A stretch of 37,419 nt of DNA, from assembly GCA_018266335.1 (NCBI GenBank), contig JAFEAR010000128.1, positions 1 to 37,419 of the forward strand. Reading direction: 5' to 3'. Origin of the DNA: Bdellovibrionales bacterium (GTDB lineage Bacteria > Bdellovibrionota > UBA2428). The translations under genes and the position numbers were made by a program. Below, one piece after another: positions 32,879-37,419 of the stretch. The notes under the pieces are model-generated. The model had not been told where the DNA came from and made no database searches. It was given only the letters and a program-made list of their open reading frames with translations. Each line of letters starts with the position of its first letter. Positions within the stretch are counted from its first letter, which is position 1.

Positions 32879-34637
32879 TGCTCTTCTTGTCGGACTCTTT
32901 TTCGGGGCCCAGCGCCAAAGCTTTTTCATACTGCGCCTTAGCTTCGGCCAGGCGACCCAGTTTGACAAGGACGTCACCCAAATGGTCGGCAATGACGGCT
33001 TCTTGGGGCGCCTTCGGCTGCGCGATTTGTAAGTACTTCATGGCTTCCAGGTAACGACCGCGGCGATAAAGCACCCAGCCCAGCGAATCGGTGATGAAAG
33101 CATCGTCCGGACGCAGTTTGAGTGCCCGGCGAATAAGTTGCTCGGCCTGCGGTAAATTCGTGTTGCGATCGGCCCAGGAAAAACCAATGAAGTTAAGTGC
33201 GGCGGCGTGATCGGGATTATGTTTTAGCACCTGCTGCATGGACTGCACGGCTTCTTCGGGACGGCCCTGATGCTCGAGCAACACACCCTTCGAATAAAGG
33301 AGACGTTCGCTGTCGGGCGCGCGCTCGAGGGCTTGATCCAGCAAGCTGGCCGCCTGCGATTCACGCTTATTGGCCGCATAGTAATTGACGGCCATTTCGG
33401 TGAGCTCTTCGAGCCGTGCATCGTCGCCCGCAACGGTGGGCAAAGCCTTTTCAATGAGCGCTACGCCAGCATCAACCTTGCCCATCTTTTGGTACACCCA
33501 AGCGCGGCGGCGCAGGGCTTCGAGGTAAAGCTTGGAGGACTCGGGCATTTTTTCGTATTCGCGGAGCGCATCGGCGTACTTTTTGCTCTCTTCGAACACC
33601 GAGGCCAAATAAAAGCGCACGTTCTCGCTGTCGGGCGAAGCGGTGAGCACTTCGCGGAATTTCTTTTCGGCCAAATCCATCTGCTTGGCTTCTACATACA
33701 GAAGGCCAATTTTTACTTTGTTGTTGAGATCCTGCGGATCGAGACGTTCATAATTCAAAAAGGCTTGCAGCGACTTGGCGTAGTCGTTGTTCTCGAGCAA
33801 AAGTTGGCCCAGCTTTTTGTGGTAGCGCGCGCCATCGGTCTGAGCCGCTAACCAGGTGAAGGTCTCGAGCGCACCTTTGCGATCGCCCATGTCCTCCTGA
33901 AGGAATCCCAGGTAGGTGCCCGCCTGAACAAAGCCCGAGCGTAGCTCCGTGGCTTTCAGGTAAGCCTTGAGCGCCTCACCTTTATGCCCTCGCTCCTGCT
34001 CAATGCGGCCCAGGTAAAAATAGGCCAGAGCGGATTCGGGATCGACCTTGAGAAACTTGTTCAAGCGCCGAGTGGCAGAATCGAAGCTGCGTTCCTCGAG
34101 CTCCAGCAGCGACAGATTAAGAATCACTTCTTCATCGGTGGGATCTTGCTCCGCGAGCTCCTCCAGAATTTCCTTGGCGTCGGCAAATTTTTTGGCCGTC
34201 ACCTGGAGATTTGCCAGGAGCAATTTGGATTCGCGATTTTTAGGATCGAGTTCGATGGATTTTTTGAGCAGCGCCACACCCTCGCGCGAGGAGCCCTTGC
34301 GCAGGTACTCTTCGGCTAGTGCCTGGTGCACAAAAGCAGCATCGGGATCGAGCGAGCGCACGCGTTCGAGCGCCGTGATGGAATCATCGGTGCGGCCCAG
34401 TGCGGACAATCGCTGTCCGAGCAAAAAGTAATACACGGTGTTGAGGCGCAGATTTTCGTTGGTCACCTGCTCCTGACTTTTATCGTGTGAGGAGCCAAAG
34501 CGAGCGAGCGGACGAATAACTTTGTTCAGGTACGAAGGGCCCACCACATTGGATTCGCTAAAACGCCCGCATGCCGACAGGACCAGGCCCGGGGCCAGGA
34601 TTGCTAAAGACCAGCGGCGGCAGGAAGAAAACAACAT
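32742..34637 (-). CDS. TPR-repeat outer-membrane lipoprotein
   Basis: This 631-residue lipoprotein (lipobox LSAC at about residues 20-23) is built of about 14 tetratricopeptide repeats in residues 65-600, with pairs such as AFVHQALAEEYLRKGSSREGV and LLYSKGVLLEHQGRPEEAV. TPR proteins of this type serve as assembly platforms, for example in lipoprotein sorting, pili or cell division. The C-terminus ends in a coil that reads through into the LolB-like frame. The ATG has GAGGG three bases upstream. It is preceded by a possible structured RNA leader (34655-34762) and follows rfaE1. The partner proteins are unknown. Confidence 0.9.
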   Translation of the reverse strand: MLFSSCRRWSLAILAPGLVLSACGRFSESNVVGPSYLNKVIRPLARFGSSHDKSQEQVTNENLRLNTVYYFLLGQRLSALGRTDDSITALERVRSLDPDAAFVHQALAEEYLRKGSSREGVALLKKSIELDPKNRESKLLLANLQVTAKKFADAKEILEELAEQDPTDEEVILNLSLLELEERSFDSATRRLNKFLKVDPESALAYFYLGRIEQERGHKGEALKAYLKATELRSGFVQAGTYLGFLQEDMGDRKGALETFTWLAAQTDGARYHKKLGQLLLENNDYAKSLQAFLNYERLDPQDLNNKVKIGLLYVEAKQMDLAEKKFREVLTASPDSENVRFYLASVFEESKKYADALREYEKMPESSKLYLEALRRRAWVYQKMGKVDAGVALIEKALPTVAGDDARLEELTEMAVNYYAANKRESQAASLLDQALERAPDSERLLYSKGVLLEHQGRPEEAVQSMQQVLKHNPDHAAALNFIGFSWADRNTNLPQAEQLIRRALKLRPDDAFITDSLGWVLYRRGRYLEAMKYLQIAQPKAPQEAVIADHLGDVLVKLGRLAEAKAQYEKALALGPEKESDKKSIESKLEHLTADIQSRCRNGGMAASQHCSAAELREPRVPASAANQN

Positions 34638-34654
34638 GTCCCTCTACTTTTCGG

Positions 34655-34762
34655 AAGTTGCTCGTTAAATCCTTAGCAGAAAAGCAGCCAAAAGGCGGCA
34701 AGCGAAAGCCCCCGGCTCCGCGTCAATGCTCTTTAGCATTCAGCAACTTGCGACGCGGGAGC
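34655..34762 (-). promoter_or_regulatory. Structured leader with possible pseudoknot before the TPR gene
   Basis: In minus-strand reading, an outer helix (34752-34762 with 34715-34724, one bulged G) encloses the hairpin AATGCT-AAAG-AGCATT (34725-34740). The unpaired AAGTTGCT in between (34742-34749) is complementary over eight bases to AGCAACTT at 34655-34662, which lies ten bases before the Shine-Dalgarno sequence of the TPR gene. This is the layout of a translational cis-regulator or riboswitch, of unknown class. Confidence 0.45.
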
Positions 34763-34784
34763 GACAATGGCCCCGGCCGATTTG

Positions 34785-35819
34785 TTACGCGCTCTTAGGG
34801 AATTCGTCTAGTTCGGCCAGGACCTCGTCCACCGAAGCCGTGGCCGTTCCCACTTTGCCCACCACCACACTAGCGGCGGCCGTGGCCAAGATGCAGGCGA
34901 GTTCCATCGAAGCGCCCGCCGCAATCGAAGCGGCCAGAAAGGCGGCAACGGTGTCGCCCGCCCCCGTGACATCGAATACGGCACGGGCCAGAGCGGGAAA
35001 GTGATGAGCCCGGTCGGCCTTGTCCACGAGGGTCATGCCGTGACCACTGCGCGTGATGATGGCCATGTCCAAATGAAAGCGACGTTTGAGTTCGGCGCAG
35101 GCTTCGGCAATCACCCGATCATCGGCGCCCCGGTGGAGCGGACGACCGAGCAGGGCTTCGGCTTCGATCACATTCGGCGTCATGAGCCCGGCCCCCGAGT
35201 AGCGCTCGCCGGGCGTATGCCGATTGGGGTCCACGAGCGTCAGCACGCCCTGCGCCCGCGCCGACTTCAGCAAGCGAGGCAAGAAAGACGAGGTGCACAG
35301 ACCCTTGGCATAGTCTTGAATGACCAAGCATTTGAGCTGAGGAAGGAGGGCTTCAACATCTTGCGCCAGGCGATCCGTGTGTTGCGGCGCGAAGGGTGCA
35401 GTGACTTCGTCGTCCACCCGGAGCATTTGGTGCTGCGATCCCGCAATGAAGCGGGTCTTGAGTGTGGTCGGGCGCCCCGATTCCTGAATTACCCGCGTGT
35501 CGATGCCGGGAGCCGATTGCGCTAGCGCCGTCAAAAGCGAAGCACCCGCGGCGTCTTGGCCCACCAGGCCCAGCAAACTGAGCTGAAAGTTCCAGGATTT
35601 TTTAAGGGTGGCCAGGTTAGCCGCCACGTTGGCCGCGCAGCCTGGTTTGTCGAGCGTGCGCTCGATCGCGAGCACCGGCACCGGAGCTTCCGGCGAAATG
35701 CGCTCCACCGTACCGAACACGAAACGATCCACGCACAGGTCGCCCACCACGGCAATGCCCCCGGCCTGGCGGGGTTTGAGCAAAAACTCTTTGGCTTGCG
35801 CAATGAGCGAGGGCGACAT
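34785..35819 (-). CDS. rfaE1: D-glycero-beta-D-manno-heptose-7-phosphate kinase
   Basis: This PfkB-family sugar kinase of 344 residues matches the N-terminal half of HldE. Seen features are VVGDLCVDRFVFGTVERISPEAPVPVL (the substrate-binding start), the GCAANVAANLA motif and the PfkB signature with catalytic Asp in DVTGAGDTVAAFLA. It phosphorylates heptose-7-phosphate at C1 on the way to ADP-heptose for the LPS core. The adenylyltransferase half of HldE is absent, so a separate hldE2/rfaE2 must be elsewhere. The start ATG lacks a strong ribosome-binding site. It is the first gene before the TPR and LolB-like genes and divergent from the glycosyltransferase, fitting envelope biogenesis. Confidence 0.9.
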   Translation of the reverse strand: MSPSLIAQAKEFLLKPRQAGGIAVVGDLCVDRFVFGTVERISPEAPVPVLAIERTLDKPGCAANVAANLATLKKSWNFQLSLLGLVGQDAAGASLLTALAQSAPGIDTRVIQESGRPTTLKTRFIAGSQHQMLRVDDEVTAPFAPQHTDRLAQDVEALLPQLKCLVIQDYAKGLCTSSFLPRLLKSARAQGVLTLVDPNRHTPGERYSGAGLMTPNVIEAEALLGRPLHRGADDRVIAEACAELKRRFHLDMAIITRSGHGMTLVDKADRAHHFPALARAVFDVTGAGDTVAAFLAASIAAGASMELACILATAAASVVVGKVGTATASVDEVLAELDEFPKSA

Positions 35820-35887
35820 GGACTTAACTTTAGGCGGAGTCCCTTATTTTGGCGAGGGGCAACTCGTGCGATGATAAACCACTCAAG

Positions 35888-36790
35888 ATGCGCAGCGGTT
35901 TTACAATCATCAAGAATGGCGATTCCCTCGGCTATCCGTGGACCGAGTCGATACGTTCGCTGGCGCCCTTGGTGGATGAAATCGTGGTGGCGCATGGCGA
36001 TTCCACGGATTCCACCGGCGCTACGCTGCGGGCGCTGGCCGCGGAGCTTGCGTGCCCGCTCGTGATTGTAGAATCGTCCTGGGACGCCAGCAATACGCGG
36101 GGCGGAAGCGAGCTAGCGCGCCAAACCAACATCGCCCTCGATGCTTGCCGCCACGATGTTTGTTTTTACCTGCAATCCGACGAAGTGCTCGCCGATACCG
36201 ACACGGAACAATTGCGTGCGGATTTGGTCCGATTTGAAAGCGACCCGAGCGTCGACGCCCTAGCCCTTACGTGGGTGCATTTTTACGGCACCTTCGATAC
36301 CTACGTGCATTCGAAACGTTGGTACCGACGCGAAGTGCGCGTGATTAAAAAATCGCGCGGATTGCGCAGCTACGGCGATGCGCAAGGGTTTCGCATTGCC
36401 CGCAGCTCGACCTGGACCAAGCCGCGCGCCGCCCTGTCGCGTGCCCGCTGTTTGCATTACGGCTGGGTGCGTCCGCCCGAAGTGATGGCGCGCAAGAGCG
36501 AGACTTTGGACAGACTGTGGCATGGCTCCGCCAAGGACGGCACGCATGTGCCCGCACTGATTTATCCGCCCGTTTACGGCTTGCGACCGTTCACGGGGAC
36601 TCACCCCGCAGTTATGCGCGAGCGCATCGCTCAGTTTAAACGCGACTTTCCCAACTTCGATCCCTTCGGCGGCTACAGCGCCCCCGTGGACGGAGAATTT
36701 TTGCGCCTCTACTTCACCGACATCATCGAGAGTCTAACGGGCTGGCGACCGGGCGAGTTTCGCAACTATCGTTTGTGTAAGCGGTATTAA
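35888..36790 (+). CDS. GT2-type glycosyltransferase-like protein
   Basis: This 300-residue protein begins FTIIKNGDSLGYPWTESIRSLAP and has HGDSTDSTGATLRAL, as in family-2 (GT-A) glycosyltransferases; the DxD-like position reads LQSDEVL. The C-terminal half holds a conserved HYGWVRPPEVMARK region. It probably transfers a sugar in envelope or LPS synthesis, which agrees with the neighbouring heptose kinase; donor and acceptor are unknown. ATG 35888 is preferred to the GC-rich upstream frame (35849); the ribosome-binding site is poor. It has no signal peptide or membrane segments, so it is cytoplasmic. Confidence 0.8.
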   Translation: MRSGFTIIKNGDSLGYPWTESIRSLAPLVDEIVVAHGDSTDSTGATLRALAAELACPLVIVESSWDASNTRGGSELARQTNIALDACRHDVCFYLQSDEVLADTDTEQLRADLVRFESDPSVDALALTWVHFYGTFDTYVHSKRWYRREVRVIKKSRGLRSYGDAQGFRIARSSTWTKPRAALSRARCLHYGWVRPPEVMARKSETLDRLWHGSAKDGTHVPALIYPPVYGLRPFTGTHPAVMRERIAQFKRDFPNFDPFGGYSAPVDGEFLRLYFTDIIESLTGWRPGEFRNYRLCKRY

Positions 36791-36812
36791 AACGCTGCAC
36801 CAAAGTGTTGCA

Positions 36813-36830
36813 GTGTAGAAATGTAACATT
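36813..36830 (+). repeat. Copy 2 of the exact 18-bp intergenic repeat
   Basis: GTGTAGAAATGTAACATT is identical to 25184-25201 and in the same orientation, 23 bases after the glycosyltransferase stop. Here the inverted repeat is imperfect (GAAATGT with ACATTCC). The perfect 14-bp palindrome CCCCGGCGCCGGGG follows at 36873-36886. As at copy 1, it lies downstream of a gene and not in front of one. Confidence 0.6.
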
Positions 36831-37206
36831 CCTTTGGAGCGGAGTGATTCGTAGCCACCAATGTTCTGTCCGCCCCGGCGCCGGGGTTGAGTTAAGGCAT
36901 AAGTGTCTTGCCGCGCGGGTTAGCTGCAAGGTAAAGTTCGCGGCACTTCAGAGATATGGCTTCTCAAGCATGTGCCCGAAAATCCAAAATTTATTTTCTG
37001 TTTTATTTTGTATTTTTTTTATTGACGCATTTTCGCATGAAGCAGGCTGCCCACTGCGCGCAGATCGCTAGCTCGTTTTGCAAAAATAACTTTTTCGATT
37101 GGGAAATCGTCGTAGCGAGCCTTCTGCGTGTTTTAAATGTGCGTGCAATTTTGCTCTGAGTCGTTGCAAAAAAGTGCGCTGAAAAACATGTGTTATAGCA
37201 TTTTAC
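36831..37206. other. Gene-free stretch with palindromes and an AT-rich tract
   Basis: No convincing gene is seen. The stretch holds the palindrome at 36873-36886, then an inverted repeat with AAGTG (36901-36905)/CACTT (36944-36948) and CCGCG (36911-36915)/CGCGG (36939-36943) with a side bulge, which could be a stem of a small RNA. After about 36980 the sequence becomes strikingly AT-rich up to the next gene. A promoter for the gene at 37207 is expected here but not fixed. Confidence 0.35.
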
Positions 37207-37419
37207 ATGAATACGATTCGCGCACTGAAAGACTCGGAATTACTCTCTGCGACCAAAGCGCTCGCGCAAAAAGAGCGTGCCGTTACAATGAAAGTTTTGC
37301 GGCACCTACAAGAAATTGAACGGCGCAAACTCTATGCGTTTCGATTCACTTCGCTCTTTGACTACGCCGTTCGCGAGCTGGGTTATTCGGAGGCCGCAGC
37401 CAGTCGGCGCATTCAGACA
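37207..37419 (+). CDS. N-terminal part of an HNH-endonuclease-like protein
   Basis: The ORF from ATG 37207 is open to the window edge (71 codons). The protein has a helical start with HLQEIERRKLYAFRFTSLFDYAV and then ELGYSEAAASRRIQ. This pattern is typical of the N-terminus of HNH-endonuclease proteins (DUF222-like) that occur in many copies in Bdellovibrio-type genomes, often at accessory loci. The HNH part, if present, lies outside the window. There is no clear ribosome-binding site; the upstream 200 bases are AT-rich. The family call rests on pattern memory and is moderate. Confidence 0.65.
   Translation, partial: MNTIRALKDSELLSATKALAQKERAVTMKVLRHLQEIERRKLYAFRFTSLFDYAVRELGYSEAAASRRIQT

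Noticed and set aside
25184..36830. Composite transposon flanked by the two 18-bp repeats
   Set aside because: The repeats are direct, no transposase or target duplication is seen, and the DNA between them carries ordinary operons (opp, rfaE1).
36805..37159. Small ORFs of 60-88 codons in the gap before the HNH-like gene
   Set aside because: They overlap each other in different frames, cross palindromes and an AT-rich tract, lack ribosome-binding sites and show no family.

Overview
The window is chromosomal DNA of moderate-to-high GC from a Gram-negative bacterium, most likely a member of the Bdellovibrionota (Bdellovibrio-like). This is inferred from the gene content: an FHA-GGDEF diguanylate cyclase of the DgcB type, a TIGR02147-type regulator, a peptide transporter with fused OppDF ATPases, the start of an HNH-endonuclease-like protein of a type frequent in these genomes, several outer-membrane lipoproteins and beta-barrels, a heptose kinase for LPS, and sigma-54-type regulators. 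I see no tRNA, rRNA, CRISPR array, complete insertion sequence or prophage.

Left part (1-8.9 kb): an unrecognised partial gene meets convergently an RNA-modification pair (rlmN, then a TrmA/RlmD-family methyltransferase). Next come the divergently placed FHA-GGDEF cyclase and a sigma-54-activator-like AAA+ protein that lacks the GAFTGA loop. A minus-strand operon follows (XRE regulator, MFS transporter, redoxin, FixH/YtkA-like lipoprotein, outer-membrane beta-barrel), which looks like an envelope module under its own regulator.

Middle (8.9-16.7 kb): between the XRE regulator and a secreted alpha/beta hydrolase lies a highly structured leader holding a 31-codon ORF. It is followed by a secreted HExxH metallopeptidase with a very strong terminator. 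The 3' arm of that terminator carries the apparent ribosome-binding site of the next gene, a class V aminotransferase. A PocR-domain sigma-54 regulator and a membrane histidine kinase come next, then a small exported gene that seems to be broken by a frameshift.

Centre-right (16.7-25.1 kb): a tightly packed, partly overlapping minus-strand operon runs NFACT/RqcH-like protein, MutS2, GlpX, small beta-barrel, cytochrome c-porin fusion, exported protein, YceI. The first two genes suggest ribosome quality control; the last four suggest outer-membrane electron transfer or quinone/isoprenoid handling. Divergent from it is a PilZ protein with a long histone-H1-like Lys/Ala tail.

Right part (25.1-37.4 kb): a TIGR02147 regulator overlaps a small exported protein. 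The oligopeptide transporter operon oppA-oppB-oppC-oppDF lies downstream of a LolB-like lipoprotein, a large TPR lipoprotein and the heptokinase rfaE1. A possible pseudoknotted RNA leader lies between rfaE1 and the TPR gene. A glycosyltransferase and the start of an HNH-endonuclease-like gene end the window. An exact 18-bp sequence with palindromic character occurs twice (25.18 and 36.81 kb).
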